64,000 nt of DNA from Lysinibacillus xylanilyticus (GTDB taxonomy: Bacteria > Bacillota > Bacilli > Bacillales_A > Planococcaceae). The stretch lies in the NCBI RefSeq assembly GCF_001708185.1, contig NZ_MDDN01000001.1, positions 496,001-560,000 of the forward strand, read 5' to 3'. The position numbers were made by a program, and so were the translations under genes. Shown here piece after piece: positions 53,631 to 64,000 of the stretch; position 1 is the first letter of the stretch; the number at the start of each line of letters is the position of its first letter. The notes below the pieces were generated by a model. The model was not told where the DNA came from and did no database searches. It worked only from the letters and a program-made list of their open reading frames with translations.

Positions 53631-54852
53631 ACGCTTCAGGGCCAATAATTGAAATGGCTGGCTCAGCTTTCAAGATTTTTGCTATTAAACGATCTACTGA
53701 TTCCATTGAGACTGCATCGATTGACGCTAATACTTCGTCTACTGATCGATGTTTACGATGCACTAATTCACTTGTACCGTTACGATTCATACGCGCTCCT
53801 GTCCCCTCTAGACCGAGCACAAAACTCCCCTTAAGTTGCTCTTTCGCATTATCCAGTTCTTCCTCTGTTACGCCACCTGCTACGATATCAAGTAATGTCG
53901 CATCAATTGTATGCTGAAGCTGTGATAATTGCTGACGACTTGTACTACCATAAATCGTAAATGCTCCAACATCAGCATAACAAGATTGGTAAGAAAAAAT
54001 GGTATAAGCTAAACCACGTTCCTCACGTACTTCTTGGAACAATCGAGAGCTCATATTACCACCAATAATATTATTAAGTGCTATAAAGCTATACATATCT
54101 GGATCCTTTACACCAATTGCTGGATAAGAAATGGCCAAATGCGCTTGCTCCGTATCGCGAGTTTTTGAAATCTCTCCTGGATAAAAATCGGGATTCGAAA
54201 GCACAGGCTCAACCGCAAATGAAGATGGCTGATATTGGCCAAATAAGTCTTCAATTGTTTGCATAAGCTTTGCAGAAATATTTCCCGCTATTGAAATAAC
54301 AACTGATTCTGGACCATAATGTTTAGCCATATAGTTACGTATCTTATCTGCTGTAAATGTTTGTAAAGTAGCCGCAGTTCCTAGAATTGGACGACCGAGT
54401 GCATCGTTTGGATACATAACTTCCCATAGTTTTTCATGGACATCGTCATCAGGTGCATCTTCACTCATTAATATTTCTTCTAGCACAACTTGTCGTTCTT
54501 TCTCTAATTCTTCCTCTGCAAACGTAGAATTAAAGAACATATCTGCTAATATTGTGACTGCAAGCTCAGCATGATGGTCTAAAACCTTTGCATAATAACA
54601 AGTGTTTTCCTTGGATGTAAAGGCATTTAACTCCCCACCAATTCGGTCAAATTCTTCAGCAATTTGACGAGCTGTTCTAGTTTTAGTCCCTTTAAAAAGC
54701 ATATGTTCTATAAAATGTGTAATGCCATTTTCCTCAGGAAGCTCATAACGAGATCCCGCATTAACAAAAATACCCAGCGCAACAGACCTTACATGATCGA
54801 TTTGCTCAGAGACAATACGCACACCATTCTGACATGTATGTACTTGTACCAA
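53629..54852 (-). CDS. mlpA: M16-family zinc protease MlpA (YmxG)
   Basis: A 407-residue M16 peptidase. HFIEHMLFKGT near residue 44 is the zinc motif and EKERQVVLEEILMSEDAPDD near 120 holds the distal glutamate. The C-terminal half (FQEVREERGLAYTIFSYQSCYAD) is the substrate-binding part. I chose the TTG at 54852 (MVQVHTCQNGVRIVSEQ), because GGGGGGAG lies five bases upstream and the family begins there; ATG codons further up lie inside the ribosome site. Position after pnp is conserved. Confidence 0.93.
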   Translation of the reverse strand: MVQVHTCQNGVRIVSEQIDHVRSVALGIFVNAGSRYELPEENGITHFIEHMLFKGTKTRTARQIAEEFDRIGGELNAFTSKENTCYYAKVLDHHAELAVTILADMFFNSTFAEEELEKERQVVLEEILMSEDAPDDDVHEKLWEVMYPNDALGRPILGTAATLQTFTADKIRNYMAKHYGPESVVISIAGNISAKLMQTIEDLFGQYQPSSFAVEPVLSNPDFYPGEISKTRDTEQAHLAISYPAIGVKDPDMYSFIALNNIIGGNMSSRLFQEVREERGLAYTIFSYQSCYADVGAFTIYGSTSRQQLSQLQHTIDATLLDIVAGGVTEEELDNAKEQLKGSFVLGLEGTGARMNRNGTSELVHRKHRSVDEVLASIDAVSMESVDRLIAKILKAEPAISIIGPEA

Positions 54853-54883
54853 AAAATCTCCCCCCATAAACATTGCTTGATTT

Positions 54884-54914
54884 AAAAAAGGCTACGCATT
54901 ATACGCAGCCTTTT
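54884..54914 (-). terminator. pnp terminator
   Basis: AAAGGCTGCGTA and TGCGTAGCCTTT pair as an approximately 11-bp stem, with TTTTTTAAAT after it on the minus strand. Confidence 0.88.
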
Positions 54915-54924
54915 CTACAATTTA

Positions 54925-57039
54925 TTATTTATCTTGCTCAGCGCGTTCTTTTTCCTCTTGTATAACTACTTTACGAGATAAATTCACACGACCTTGCTTG
55001 TCTATTTCAATAACTTTTACAAGTAATTGATCGCCAAGTTTCAATACATCTTCAACTTGTTTTGTACGTTCTTCTTGAATTTCAGAGATGTGAAGTAAGC
55101 CATCTTTACCTGCGAATATTTCACAGAACGCACCGAATTTTTCAATACGTTTAACTGTTGATAAGTAATACTCGCCAACTTTTGCTTCACGTACGATATC
55201 TTCGATAATTTGTTTTGCACGAGCGTTCATTTCTTCATCTGCAGAAGAGATGTAAATTGTACCATCTTGCTCTGTATCAATTTTTACGCCAGTTTCTTCA
55301 ATAATTTTGTTAATTTGTTTACCACCAGGTCCGATGACATCGCGAATTTTATCAGGATTAATTTTCACGATTACAATTTTCGGTGCAAATGCAGATAATT
55401 TTTCACGTGGTTGTGCAAGAGTAGCAATCATTGATTCTAAAATGTGCATACGGCCAATTTTAGCTTGTGTTAATGCTTCTTCTAAAATATTGCGTGATAA
55501 ACCATCAATTTTAATGTCCATTTGAAGTGCTGTTACACCTTTAGCTGTACCAGCAACTTTAAAGTCCATATCTCCAAGGTGGTCTTCCATACCTTGAATA
55601 TCAGTTAAAATAGAGTAATGTTCGCCTTTTTTAATAAGACCCATTGCAATACCTGCTACAGGTGCTTTTAATGGAACACCAGCATCCATCATCGCTAACG
55701 TTGAAGCACAGATAGAAGCTTGCGATGTAGAACCGTTTGACTCAAGTACTTCTGATACACAACGGATTGTATATGGGAATACAGATTCGTCTGGAATAAC
55801 CGCATCAAGAGCACGTTCTCCTAGTGCACCATGACCGATTTCACGACGACCTGGTCCACGAATTGGTCCAGTTTCCCCTACAGAGAATTGCGGGAAGTTA
55901 TAGTGATGCATAAAGCGTTTTGATTCTTCCACACCTAAACCGTCGATAATTTGTACATCACCAAGTGCACCTAATGTACAAATAGAAAGTGCTTGTGTTT
56001 GTCCACGCGTAAATAATGCTGAACCGTGAGTACGTTGTAATAAGCCTGTTTCAGAAGAAAGTGGACGAATTTCGTCTAACTTACGACCATCTGGACGAAC
56101 CTTATCTTCTGTGATTTGACGACGTACTTCGTCTTTAACCATTTTATCTAGAATTGTATAAACTTGCTTCATTGTTACTTCATCCGCTTCTTGCTCTTCA
56201 TAAGAAGCAATAATACGGTCTTTTACCGCTTGAATAGCCTCATCACGTGCATGTTTTTCTGCAGTTTGAATGGCATCATGCATGTCAGTCTCACAAGCTG
56301 CTTTTATATCTGCTTGAATCGCTTCATCAATTTCAAATAATGTTACCGGTAATTTTTCTTTCCCTACTTCTGCAACAATTTGCTCTTGGAAAGCAATAAT
56401 TTTTTTGATTTCCTCATGACCGAACATAATGGCTTCTAGCATCACTTCTTCTGGTACTTCTAGTGCACCTGCTTCAACCATGTTGATAGCATCCTTGTTA
56501 CCTGCTACAGATAAATGGACTGTTGATTGATTAGATTGTTCCACTGTTGGGTTCACAATAAATTTACCGTCAATATATCCAACTTGTACACCTGCAATCG
56601 GTCCGTCGAATGGAATATCCGAGATAGCTAACGCTAATGATGAACCAAGCATTGCAGCCATTTCAGACGTGCAATCCGAATCGTTAGACATAACCATTGA
56701 AATCACTTGTACTTCATTACGGAAACCGTCTGGGAACATCGGGCGAATTGGACGGTCAATTAAACGGCTTGCTAGTATTGCTTTTTCAGATGGACGTCCT
56801 TCACGCTTAATAAAGCCTCCAGGAATTTTACCTGCTGCATATAAACGTTCTTCGTAGTTTACTGTTAATGGGAAGAAATCAAGTGGTTTCGGTGATTTTG
56901 ACATTGTTGCTGTTGAAAGTACAGATGTATCACCATAGCGTACTAATACGGCCCCATTTGCTTGTTTCGCTAACTGTCCAACTTCAATTACAAGTGGACG
57001 GCCAGCCCATTCATAGGAATAGACTTTCTTTTCGTTCAT
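54925..57039 (-). CDS. pnp: Polynucleotide phosphorylase
   Basis: A 704-residue PNPase: first RNase PH domain (residues 10-140), helical domain, second RNase PH domain (about 310-540; [32 protein letters not shown]), KH domain ([20 protein letters not shown] near 563) and S1 domain ([21 protein letters not shown] near 622). It degrades RNA 3'-5' by phosphorolysis. Preceded by rpsO as in other Bacilli. The 300-bp gap before it holds the rpsO terminator; no promoter is assigned. Confidence 0.98.
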   Translation of the reverse strand: MNEKKVYSYEWAGRPLVIEVGQLAKQANGAVLVRYGDTSVLSTATMSKSPKPLDFFPLTVNYEERLYAAGKIPGGFIKREGRPSEKAILASRLIDRPIRPMFPDGFRNEVQVISMVMSNDSDCTSEMAAMLGSSLALAISDIPFDGPIAGVQVGYIDGKFIVNPTVEQSNQSTVHLSVAGNKDAINMVEAGALEVPEEVMLEAIMFGHEEIKKIIAFQEQIVAEVGKEKLPVTLFEIDEAIQADIKAACETDMHDAIQTAEKHARDEAIQAVKDRIIASYEEQEADEVTMKQVYTILDKMVKDEVRRQITEDKVRPDGRKLDEIRPLSSETGLLQRTHGSALFTRGQTQALSICTLGALGDVQIIDGLGVEESKRFMHHYNFPQFSVGETGPIRGPGRREIGHGALGERALDAVIPDESVFPYTIRCVSEVLESNGSTSQASICASTLAMMDAGVPLKAPVAGIAMGLIKKGEHYSILTDIQGMEDHLGDMDFKVAGTAKGVTALQMDIKIDGLSRNILEEALTQAKIGRMHILESMIATLAQPREKLSAFAPKIVIVKINPDKIRDVIGPGGKQINKIIEETGVKIDTEQDGTIYISSADEEMNARAKQIIEDIVREAKVGEYYLSTVKRIEKFGAFCEIFAGKDGLLHISEIQEERTKQVEDVLKLGDQLLVKVIEIDKQGRVNLSRKVVIQEEKERAEQDK

Positions 57040-57304
57040 TCAATGAACCCCTCTCTATTATAAAAACACTTACTTCGTCTGTATGTACTAATAGTAAGTG
57101 TACCAAAAATGCTTGTTCTATGCTAAATATTTCATGAAATAATCATACATTTAAATTCAGTTATTGCCAATTTATTTAGGATTTATTTCTGTATTTTATT
57201 GAAACAGTGTTTTTTAACTTGATTTAATAGAGAAACTATTAAGATTCACGCCATATACGCTTGTTTTCAAAGCTTGTCATCTTCTCATTGTTTATAAACA
57301 TAAA

Positions 57305-57331
57305 GAAAAAGCGGGATTAATCCCGCTTTTC
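57305..57331 (-). terminator. rpsO terminator
   Basis: AAAGCGGGATTAATCCCGCTTT is a perfect palindrome, followed by TTCTTTATG on the minus strand. Confidence 0.9.
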
Positions 57332-57340
57332 GATTGACAA

Positions 57341-57610
57341 TTAGCGACGTAAGCCTAAACGAGTGATTAGTTCACGGTAACGTTGTACGTCAGTTTCACG
57401 AAGATATTTTAATAAGTGACGGCGACGACCTACCATTTTAAGAAGACCACGCTCAGAGTGGAAATCTTTTTTGTGTGTACGTAAGTGAGCATTTAGAGCG
57501 TTAATTTCCTCTGTTAATACTGCAACTTGTACTTCTGGAGAACCAGTATCACTTTCGTGAGTACGGAACTCAGCAATAATTTCGTTTTTACGTTGTTTTG
57601 AAATAGCCAT
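57341..57610 (-). CDS. rpsO: 30S ribosomal protein S15
   Basis: An 89-residue S15, the standard length. [18 protein letters not shown] near residue 18, [22 protein letters not shown] near 43 and LLKYL...[13 protein letters not shown] at the end are the conserved rRNA-binding regions. It binds 16S rRNA early in assembly of the platform. Own promoter and terminator; AGGAGG site upstream. Confidence 0.98.
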   Translation of the reverse strand: MAISKQRKNEIIAEFRTHESDTGSPEVQVAVLTEEINALNAHLRTHKKDFHSERGLLKMVGRRRHLLKYLRETDVQRYRELITRLGLRR

Positions 57611-57710
57611 TTGTATGGACCTCCTAAATAATTGTTAATCCCCATTAGCACAGTACACGTTGGAGTTATCGATATACCGAGCTAAGGTTAAGCATATTAT
57701 GCACTTATGA

Positions 57711-57739
57711 ATGTTACCATAAATCAAAAGGTCAAGCAA
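57711..57739 (-). promoter_or_regulatory. Likely rpsO promoter
   Basis: On the minus strand TTGCTT (57734-57739) and TAACAT (57711-57716) are 17 bp apart. The leader to rpsO is about 100 bases and may hold an S15-binding structure, which cannot be confirmed by eye. Confidence 0.55.
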
Positions 57740-57803
57740 GCATTAACGTAAGCCTATTCATATGCTAAAGCAGATTTAATAACTAACTGAATTTGGCACT
57801 ACT

Positions 57804-58766
57804 TCATTTAGATTGTTGTTGAAACACGTTAAAATATTCAATTGCTTCCTGTTTATCTTTTTCGATTTGTGCTTTTAATGCTTCAATACCATCGAATTTT
57901 CGTTCACTTCTTATACGTTTATACCAAGCGACATGCACTTCTTCACCGTAGATATTTTTTTCGAAGTTTAATATATGGACTTCGATGGACAATTGCTTGT
58001 CGTTTGGATCTTTAAATGTTGGTTTATAGCCTACATTACATACACCATCATACCAGTTATTTTGTACACGTAAACGAACCGCATACACACCGCTTGCTGG
58101 AATATAAGTACCCTCTAATGCTTGAACATTTGCAGTTGGGAAACCTATTGTACGTCCTCGCTTATCACCATGGACAACGATACCCGTAATTTCAAATGGT
58201 CGTCCTAAAAGCAATCTTGCTTCTTCCATATCTCCCTCTTGCAAAAGCTTACGGATACGTGTAGAGCTAATTTTTTCGATGTTGTCGGTTTTCTTGTCAA
58301 CAACCGTCACACCATAATCGCCATTACTCAATGTACGCATATCTTCCATTGTGCCTTTACCAAAAGCACCAAAAGAATAATCAAAGCCAGCTGTAACATG
58401 TTGGATGTTCAACTCACGAATAAATGTATCAATAAATGCAACAGGTGAGAGCTTTGCAAAATCAGATGTGAAATGTACAACAAATACTGTATCTACACCT
58501 TGTTCTTCAAAAAGCTGTAATTTCTGCTGTAGTAACGTAATATAAAAAACCTTTTCGTTACGTCCGCCTAACACTACAGAAGGATGTGGATCGAATGTCA
58601 TAACAGCTGTTGGAATTTGACGCTTGTCTCCTTCTTCCTTCGCTGCTTTAATAACTGCCTGATGCCCTCTATGTACACCATCAAAAAAGCCAAGTGCCAA
58701 TGAATAGGGCTGCATGCTTTCTCGTTGCTGTAGTTGATGTGGGTATTTTAAATGAATGACCTCCAT
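57804..58766 (-). CDS. ribF: Bifunctional riboflavin kinase / FAD synthetase
   Basis: A 320-residue RibF. The N-terminal nucleotidyltransferase domain has LGFFDGVHRGHQAVI near residue 26 and the ISSTRIRKLL motif near 165; the C-terminal riboflavin kinase domain has GDKRGRTIGFPTANV near 195. It makes FMN and FAD. It starts 13 bases after the truB stop. Confidence 0.96.
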   Translation of the reverse strand: MEVIHLKYPHQLQQRESMQPYSLALGFFDGVHRGHQAVIKAAKEEGDKRQIPTAVMTFDPHPSVVLGGRNEKVFYITLLQQKLQLFEEQGVDTVFVVHFTSDFAKLSPVAFIDTFIRELNIQHVTAGFDYSFGAFGKGTMEDMRTLSNGDYGVTVVDKKTDNIEKISSTRIRKLLQEGDMEEARLLLGRPFEITGIVVHGDKRGRTIGFPTANVQALEGTYIPASGVYAVRLRVQNNWYDGVCNVGYKPTFKDPNDKQLSIEVHILNFEKNIYGEEVHVAWYKRIRSERKFDGIEALKAQIEKDKQEAIEYFNVFQQQSK

Positions 58767-58779
58767 ACAAAAAATCCTC

Positions 58780-59691
58780 CTACTCTATCGTCGGAAACAT
58801 CTTATCTGGCTTCATAAACCCTTCCTTTGTAGGATGGGCTTGATACACCGCAATTGCTTTCCCATTGATTCCAAAAACAATTTTATCATGTATCTTTAAT
58901 AATGCATCTGCGGGAAGCACTTGTCCATTGAAAATTTCTTTTTCATTAGCAGAAGTGATCTCAATGTATGGATAATCTGTTAGTGCATACTCAACTGGTA
59001 AAATGCATGTATCGATTTGTTCAGCCTCCATCAGCTCAGCAACTTGCGCCAATGTAAAGCAATTTTCTTGCGTAAATGTACCTGAGGCTGTGCGTACGAG
59101 CTCTTTCATATGTGCAGGATAGCCAAGTGCTTCTCCGATTTGCACAGCTAGTGTACGAATATACGTCCCTTTACTACATGCTATTCGGACTGGAAATACA
59201 ATGTCTTGACCTTCATATATTTCTACATCTTCTAGCAACTCTAATGCATAAATAGTAACCTGACGTGAGGGTCTTTCAACAATTTCACCTTTTCGAGCAT
59301 ATTCGTAAAGGCGTTTACCATTTACTTTGACCGCTGAAAACATTGGTGGCGTTTGAGTAATGACACCTGTTAACGAAGCTAAAACTTCTTGCAATTGAGT
59401 ACGTGTGAACTTTTTAATCGTATGATCTTGCTCAACCGTTTCTCCTTCTGCATCCTCAGTTGTCGTTGTACGTCCAATTGAAATTACGGCTTCATAGGTT
59501 TTTCCTGCATCCGTTAAATATTCTGCAATACGTGTTGCTTGACCTATACAAATCGGAAGAACACCCTCTACACCTGGGTCAAGCGTGCCTGTATGTCCTA
59601 CTTTTTTAGTACGTAAAATTTTTCGCAATTTAAAGACGCAATCATGACTCGTCATGCCACGTTCCTTCCACAGCGGTAAAATACCGTTCAT
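58780..59691 (-). CDS. truB: tRNA pseudouridine-55 synthase
   Basis: A 303-residue TruB. The catalytic aspartate is in GHTGTLDPGVEGVLPI near residue 37, KVNGKRLYEYARKGE near 122 and CSKGTYIRTLAVQIGEALG near 172 are the other family motifs. It modifies U55 in the T loop of tRNAs. Order rbfA-truB-ribF as in B. subtilis, with the rbfA terminator in the 128-bp gap upstream. Confidence 0.97.
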   Translation of the reverse strand: MNGILPLWKERGMTSHDCVFKLRKILRTKKVGHTGTLDPGVEGVLPICIGQATRIAEYLTDAGKTYEAVISIGRTTTTEDAEGETVEQDHTIKKFTRTQLQEVLASLTGVITQTPPMFSAVKVNGKRLYEYARKGEIVERPSRQVTIYALELLEDVEIYEGQDIVFPVRIACSKGTYIRTLAVQIGEALGYPAHMKELVRTASGTFTQENCFTLAQVAELMEAEQIDTCILPVEYALTDYPYIEITSANEKEIFNGQVLPADALLKIHDKIVFGINGKAIAVYQAHPTKEGFMKPDKMFPTIE

Positions 59692-59769
59692 AAATTTCCT
59701 CCTAAAATCAATTCGTTTTTCGTATATTTAATTTTTGCTTCATTTTATCTATAGCATTTCTATGAATGT

Positions 59770-59811
59770 AAAAAGTCTGCCTGCATAAACATGCATTTGG
59801 CAGACTTTTTA
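59770..59811 (-). terminator. rbfA terminator
   Basis: AAAAAGTCTGCC and GGCAGACTTTTT form a 12-bp stem with a structured loop containing ATGCATG...CATGCAT-like complementarity. T-rich on both sides. Confidence 0.85.
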
Positions 59812-59819
59812 TGTTAGGC

Positions 59820-60161
59820 TTATTCTTTGTGTAAATTACGTAGCAATGAATCAATACGGTTCCCATATTCAATCGATGAATCGAATTCAAAGATTAGTTC
59901 TGGTGTACGACGTAAACGGATTCGTGTACCGATTTCTGAGCGAATGAAACCAGAAGCCTTTACTAAAGCTTTTAGTGTTTCCTCTTTTTCACGTTCATTG
60001 CCTAGAGTTGTAATATAAATGGTCGCTTGCTGTAAATCACCTGTTACCTCAACACCAGTAACAGTAACGAAACCAACACGCGGATCTTTTATTTTACGTC
60101 CAATAATATCACCAAGCTCTTTTTTCATTTGCTCAGCGACACGGTTTGAGCGTAGAGACAT
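59820..60161 (-). CDS. rbfA: Ribosome-binding factor A
   Basis: A 113-residue RbfA with the KH-like fold: [44 protein letters not shown] and [25 protein letters not shown]. It helps mature the 30S subunit at low temperature. About 107 bp after ylxP. Confidence 0.96.
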   Translation of the reverse strand: MSLRSNRVAEQMKKELGDIIGRKIKDPRVGFVTVTGVEVTGDLQQATIYITTLGNEREKEETLKALVKASGFIRSEIGTRIRLRRTPELIFEFDSSIEYGNRIDSLLRNLHKE

Positions 60162-60268
60162 AGTTTGTCACCTCAATTTCGATGTACAGATAGTTGTGTC
60201 CTTCACTTGCACAAATATTTACTCGCAAGGTAAGGGTTAATCACGTATAACACAACATCTTTTGTTAC

Positions 60269-60547
60269 TTATAAATAGTCTCGCCACACATTTAGCTGTT
60301 CCCATGATGGATTTGACTGTAAGTAATGGAGCGCATGATTAATTTCCCGCTCTGCTGCTTCTTTTGATGAAGAAACAGCAACAAGCGCTAATTTCGTGCG
60401 TTGCCATACATTTTGATGGTCAATTTCCGCAATGGATACATTAAATTTTTGCTTCGTGCGGGTAATCATACGCTGTAGAACAGCACGTTTTTCCTTCAAC
60501 GAATGGGCAGTTTGAATAATAAATTCAACCTCTGCATAAACAATCAT
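60269..60547 (-). CDS. ylxP: DUF503 protein YlxP
   Basis: A 92-residue DUF503 protein (SLKEKRAVLQRMITRTKQKFNVSIAEIDHQNVWQRTKLALVAVSSSKEAAE). Function not firmly established; linked to ribosome maturation by its operon. It overlaps infB by TAATG. Confidence 0.94.
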   Translation of the reverse strand: MIVYAEVEFIIQTAHSLKEKRAVLQRMITRTKQKFNVSIAEIDHQNVWQRTKLALVAVSSSKEAAEREINHALHYLQSNPSWEQLNVWRDYL

Positions 60548-62826
60548 TATACGCGTTTAACTTCTTCCATAATGTAGGCTTCAATAATGTCGCCTTCTTT
60601 AATATCGTTGAAGTTTGTAATTGTAATACCACATTCGTAACCTTTTGCAACTTCTTTAACTTCGTCTTTGAAACGTTTTAGTGTATCTAATTCACCTTCA
60701 AAAATTACTACATTTTCGCGGATTATACGTACGCCAGAATCACGAGTTACTTTACCTTCTGTTACGTATGAACCAGCAATAGTACCAACTTTTGATACTT
60801 TAATCGTTTGTCGAACTTCTGCTTGACCAATAATTTTTTCTACGAATTCTGGATCAAGCATACCTTTCATTGCTTGTTCAATTTCCTCGATTACTTTATA
60901 GATAATGCGGTGTAGACGAATATCCACGCCTTCTTCTTCTGCTGCACGTTTTGCATTGATATCTGGACGAACGTTGAAGCCAATAACAATTGCATTTGAA
61001 GCCGCTGCAAGAGAAATATCTGATTCTGTAATCGCCCCAGCACCAGTGTGAATAATTTTCACGTTTACGCCTTCAACATCAATTTTCATTAATGATGCAG
61101 CCATAGCTTCTACAGTACCTTGAACATCAGCTTTAACAATTAAGTTAAGCTCTTTCATTTCGCCTTGACTCATTTGTTCGAATAAGTTATCAAGCGTTAC
61201 ACGTTGCTTTTCTGAGCGTTGTGCTTGAATTGCTGACATTGCACGAGTTTCACCAACTTGGCGTGCTGTTTTTTCGTCTTCAAAGACAACGAAACGGTCA
61301 CCAGCTTGTGGTACTTCATTTAAACCTGTGATTTCTACTGGTGTTGATGGTCCAGCTTCTTTCACACGACGACCTTTATCATTTACCATCGCACGTACTC
61401 GACCAAAAGTATGACCAACAACAATTGGATCCCCAACTTTTAATGTTCCATCTTGTACTAAAAGTGTTGCAACAGAGCCTCGACCTTTATCTAGCTGCGC
61501 TTCAATTACTGTACCAAGTGCTAAGCGATCAGGGTTTGCTTTTAATTCTCCAACTTCAGCGACAAGTAAAATCATTTCAAGTAATGTGTCAATGCCTTCA
61601 CCTTTTAATGCTGAGATTGGTACGAAAATAGTCTCTCCGCCCCAAGCTTCCGGAACTAGACCATGCTCCGTTAACTCTTGCATTACACGGTCTGGATTAG
61701 CTGATGGTTTATCCATTTTATTGACTGCAACGATAATTGGTACTTCTGCTGCTTTTGCGTGGTTAATCGCTTCTACTGTTTGTGGCATAACGCCATCATC
61801 CGCAGCTACCACTAAAATTGTTAAGTCTGTTACTTTCGCACCACGTGCACGCATTGTTGTGAAAGCTGCGTGTCCTGGTGTATCAAGGAACGTAATTTTT
61901 TTGTCGCCTTCAGTTACTTGATAAGCACCGATATGCTGAGTAATACCTCCAGCTTCTCCAGCTGTAACTTTTGTATTGCGAATAGAGTCTAATAATGTAG
62001 TTTTACCATGGTCAACGTGCCCCATTATTGTCACTACAGGAGGACGTTCTGATAAATCCGCCTCGTTAACTTCTTCTGTTTGCTCGAAGTGTGTTTCTAA
62101 ATCCGTAATATCTACACGAATTTCTTCTTCAACTTCTACACCATAGTCTGCGCAAATTAATTCAATTGCATCCTTATCTAATTCTTGGTTAATTGTTGCC
62201 ATTACACCAAGCATAAATAATTTTTTAATAATTTCTGATGGTTCACGGTGCAGTTTTTTTGCTAATTCTGCTACTGATAGTGATTCAACAAAAGTAATTT
62301 TTTCTGGTAATTCCTTTTGTTTCACTGGTAAACTTGGTTGATGTGTTTTTGGATGGCGTCGTTTTCCGCCGTGAATTCCTGGTTTTGGACGTTGGTTGTA
62401 ACCACCGCCACCTCTGCGATTATTATTATTATTGTTATTATTATTATTTTGTGTCATATTTCGATTTTGGTTACCTTTTATATTCTTAGATTTTTCGTTA
62501 GACGAATTTGAGTTTTGATGCGTTTGTTGCTGATTATTAACTTTAGGCTTAGAAGTAGCAGATTGCTGCCTTTGCCCTTCTTGCTTTTTCACCGATTGCT
62601 GTGGTTTTTGTTGGCCATTAGCTTGTGATTTTTGCGATACGTTTTGAGTAGGTTTCTTCACTTCTTTTGTAGCTTTAAATGATTGGTTTAACTTTGATAC
62701 TATGTCTTTTTCTAACATTGACATATGATTTGTTACACTTACATTTAATTGATTTAGTGCGTCAATAACCTCTTTACTCGTTTTATTCACTTGTTTCGCA
62801 TATTCATGAACTCTGATTTTGGTCAT
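60547..62826 (-). CDS. infB: Translation initiation factor IF-2
   Basis: A 759-residue IF-2. An N-terminal IF2_N region (residues 1-50) leads into a Gln/Asn/Lys-rich disordered linker with a run of ten Asn and a GGGG motif near 135-145, then a second IF2_N (near 185), the GTPase domain ([14 protein letters not shown] near 272; [15 protein letters not shown] near 318; [11 protein letters not shown] near 372) and the C-terminal domains that bind fMet-tRNA. It sits between ylxQ and ylxP. Confidence 0.98.
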   Translation of the reverse strand: MTKIRVHEYAKQVNKTSKEVIDALNQLNVSVTNHMSMLEKDIVSKLNQSFKATKEVKKPTQNVSQKSQANGQQKPQQSVKKQEGQRQQSATSKPKVNNQQQTHQNSNSSNEKSKNIKGNQNRNMTQNNNNNNNNNNRRGGGGYNQRPKPGIHGGKRRHPKTHQPSLPVKQKELPEKITFVESLSVAELAKKLHREPSEIIKKLFMLGVMATINQELDKDAIELICADYGVEVEEEIRVDITDLETHFEQTEEVNEADLSERPPVVTIMGHVDHGKTTLLDSIRNTKVTAGEAGGITQHIGAYQVTEGDKKITFLDTPGHAAFTTMRARGAKVTDLTILVVAADDGVMPQTVEAINHAKAAEVPIIVAVNKMDKPSANPDRVMQELTEHGLVPEAWGGETIFVPISALKGEGIDTLLEMILLVAEVGELKANPDRLALGTVIEAQLDKGRGSVATLLVQDGTLKVGDPIVVGHTFGRVRAMVNDKGRRVKEAGPSTPVEITGLNEVPQAGDRFVVFEDEKTARQVGETRAMSAIQAQRSEKQRVTLDNLFEQMSQGEMKELNLIVKADVQGTVEAMAASLMKIDVEGVNVKIIHTGAGAITESDISLAAASNAIVIGFNVRPDINAKRAAEEEGVDIRLHRIIYKVIEEIEQAMKGMLDPEFVEKIIGQAEVRQTIKVSKVGTIAGSYVTEGKVTRDSGVRIIRENVVIFEGELDTLKRFKDEVKEVAKGYECGITITNFNDIKEGDIIEAYIMEEVKRV
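62419..62448 (-). repeat. AAT trinucleotide repeat inside infB
   Basis: About ten ATT units on the plus strand with one GTT interruption encode the poly-asparagine run in the IF-2 linker. The unit is in frame, so length changes would alter only the linker. Confidence 0.85.
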
Positions 62827-62840
62827 CTGCTCACCCCCGA

Positions 62841-63149
62841 TTATTTTTCGTTGAGTAGACTAGACAATTTGCTTGCAAAACCTTTATCGGTAATAGCTAA
62901 AGCCACTCGGGCCTCCTTACCTGTAGCATGTCCTAGATCATAACGATCACCAATTACATGATACTCAACGTTATAGTACGTGCATTTATCTTGAATTTTT
63001 TTGCTAGAGTTTTTAGAAGCATCGTTTGCAAGCAGTACTAGCTTAGCATTCCCATTGCGGACTTCCTTTACTACTAACTCTTCTCCTGATATAACTTTAC
63101 GTGCTCTTGCCGCTATCCCAAGCAAATTAAACACTGCTTGATTCATCAT
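62841..63149 (-). CDS. ylxQ: L7Ae-family RNA-binding protein YlxQ
   Basis: A 102-residue L7Ae/L30e-type protein ([58 protein letters not shown]). The family binds kink-turn RNA. It overlaps ylxR by ATGA and precedes infB by 14 bp. Confidence 0.95.
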   Translation of the reverse strand: MMNQAVFNLLGIAARARKVISGEELVVKEVRNGNAKLVLLANDASKNSSKKIQDKCTYYNVEYHVIGDRYDLGHATGKEARVALAITDKGFASKLSSLLNEK

Positions 63150-63424
63150 ATAATAGACTCCCTACGAATTAGCAAAATAAGCTCATCGTAGATTTCTTCA
63201 GGGATTTTCACATCAAGTTGGTGCCCTAAAACATTTTTCTTTCGGGCAATTTCAATCGCCTTTTCCGATTTAGAAACATAGGCACCACGTCCGGGTTTTT
63301 TTCCGGAAACATCAACACTTACCTCGCCCTCTTTCGAACGAACGACACGAATCATTTCCTTCTTAGGTAGCATTTCTCCAGTAGCTACACATTTTCGAAG
63401 AGGTACTTTTTTATTAATAGCCAT
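63146..63424 (-). CDS. ylxR: YlxR-family protein
   Basis: A 92-residue YlxR/DUF448 protein with KKVPLRKCVATGEMLPKKEM, PGRGAYVSK and an RNA-binding-like basic surface. Start ATG at 63424 after AAAGGTG; a GTG three codons earlier lies in the ribosome site. It follows nusA. Confidence 0.95.
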   Translation of the reverse strand: MAINKKVPLRKCVATGEMLPKKEMIRVVRSKEGEVSVDVSGKKPGRGAYVSKSEKAIEIARKKNVLGHQLDVKIPEEIYDELILLIRRESII

Positions 63425-63539
63425 AAGAATCACCTTTCCTCTCTGAAGCTTGTCGTAAGAGGTGGACTAGCCATGCTCTACCTTGGTCAGAGTCCAGATT
63501 TACAATCAATAAATCCATGACAATTTTCGTTGTAGACTC

Positions 63540-63585
63540 TGCCATTATTCAGTCGGCGCAACCCAACGCCCACTGAATAATGGCA
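63540..63585 (-). other. Long hairpin between nusA and ylxR
   Basis: TGCCATTATTCAGT (63540-63553) and ACTGAATAATGGCA (63572-63585) pair as a perfect 14-bp stem; GGCG/CGCC extends it after one mismatch, leaving an 8-base loop. No T run follows on the minus strand, so it is not a standard terminator. It lies 28 bases after the nusA stop. Confidence 0.75.
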
Positions 63586-63612
63586 GCTAACTAGTCACAC
63601 GGGCTTTCTTAC

Positions 63613-64000
63613 TTATTCTTCGTCGTCTTGATATAAGTCAACTGCAACATCAGCAAAATCACTTTCTTCATCCTCAGCAGGTATGAAAGTGCTTGTAGCA
63701 GATGGATAAATACCTGCCTCACGAGCATCTGTTTCACTCTTAATATCAATTTTCCAGCCAGTTAGCTTTGCAGCTAAACGTGCATTTTGACCACGTTTAC
63801 CAATTGCTAATGATAATTGATAGTCTGGTACGACAACCGTAGTAGATTTTTCTTCTTCATTTACTTGAACATCTAAAACCTTTGATGGGCTAAGTGCATT
63901 TGCTACAAAAACAACTGGATCTTCTGACCATTCAACGATATCGATTTTTTCGCCGTTTAATTCATTTACAATTGTTTGTACACGAGCGCCTTTTGCTCCT
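63613..64000 (-). CDS. nusA: Transcription termination/antitermination factor NusA (partial)
   Basis: The C-terminal 128 residues of NusA; the rest lies beyond the window. [36 protein letters not shown] and [21 protein letters not shown] are the KH-domain parts, and the tail is acidic (DLYQDDEE), as in Bacilli. NusA promotes pausing and intrinsic termination. It is upstream of ylxR as in B. subtilis. Confidence 0.95.
   Translation of the reverse strand, partial: GAKGARVQTIVNELNGEKIDIVEWSEDPVVFVANALSPSKVLDVQVNEEEKSTTVVVPDYQLSLAIGKRGQNARLAAKLTGWKIDIKSETDAREAGIYPSATSTFIPAEDEESDFADVAVDLYQDDEE

Overview
The window is a low-GC Firmicute chromosome segment, most likely Lysinibacillus or a close relative. 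It carries the Bacillus-type run nusA-ylxR-ylxQ-infB-ylxP-rbfA-truB-ribF-rpsO-pnp-mlpA-ymxH-dpaAB-asd-dapA-rnjB-spoIIIE-ymfC, then ymfFHIJKM-pgsA-cinA-recA-rny and ymdB-spoVS-korAB. Sporulation genes (dpaA/dpaB, spoVS, SpoIIIE-type translocase) indicate an endospore former. A D-aspartate-ligase-like ATP-grasp gene at the left edge fits an L-Lys-D-Asp peptidoglycan, as known for Lysinibacillus; this is inference. Every intact gene reads on the minus strand, so transcription runs from position 64000 toward 1. The only plus-strand gene is a decayed ABC ATPase.

Layout from right to left. 63.6-53 kb: transcription/translation operon, ribosome maturation, rpsO, pnp and the M16 peptidase gene. 53-49 kb: dipicolinate synthase, asd and dapA. 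49-44 kb: rnjB, spoIIIE and the GntR gene ymfC. 44-38 kb: a nucleoside (BMP/Nup-type) ABC importer. 38-27 kb: paired M16 proteins, ymfI/J/K/M, pgsA, cinA, recA with a LexA box, and rny. 27-19 kb: an eight-gene Wzy-type capsule/EPS locus lying between rny and ymdB, which are neighbours in B. subtilis. 18.6-13.6 kb: ymdB, spoVS and a 2-oxoacid:ferredoxin oxidoreductase. 13-8.7 kb: an orphan lantibiotic-immunity-type ABC exporter with its own two-component system. 8-1.1 kb: an ABC importer operon with two predicted phosphoesterases and a DeoR regulator, likely an uptake-and-hydrolysis system for a phosphorylated compound. 1-1034: a truncated ATP-grasp ligase gene.

The most unusual content is intergenic. 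(i) Short arrays at six places share a repeat period of about 21 bp although they belong to three unrelated sequence families; four keep exactly 21 bp and two are degenerate. (ii) Palindromic elements of about 125-195 bp start with GGTTGATT-like ends. Two longer copies lie as direct repeats on either side of korAB-spoVS, and one splits the phosphoester-uptake operon. (iii) The immunity operon has a promoter whose -35 region is replaced by two direct repeats 11 bp apart, as expected for an activator of the OmpR/SpaR type. (iv) One capsule glycosyltransferase has its conserved N-terminus cut off from any normal start codon, with an A7 tract at that point.
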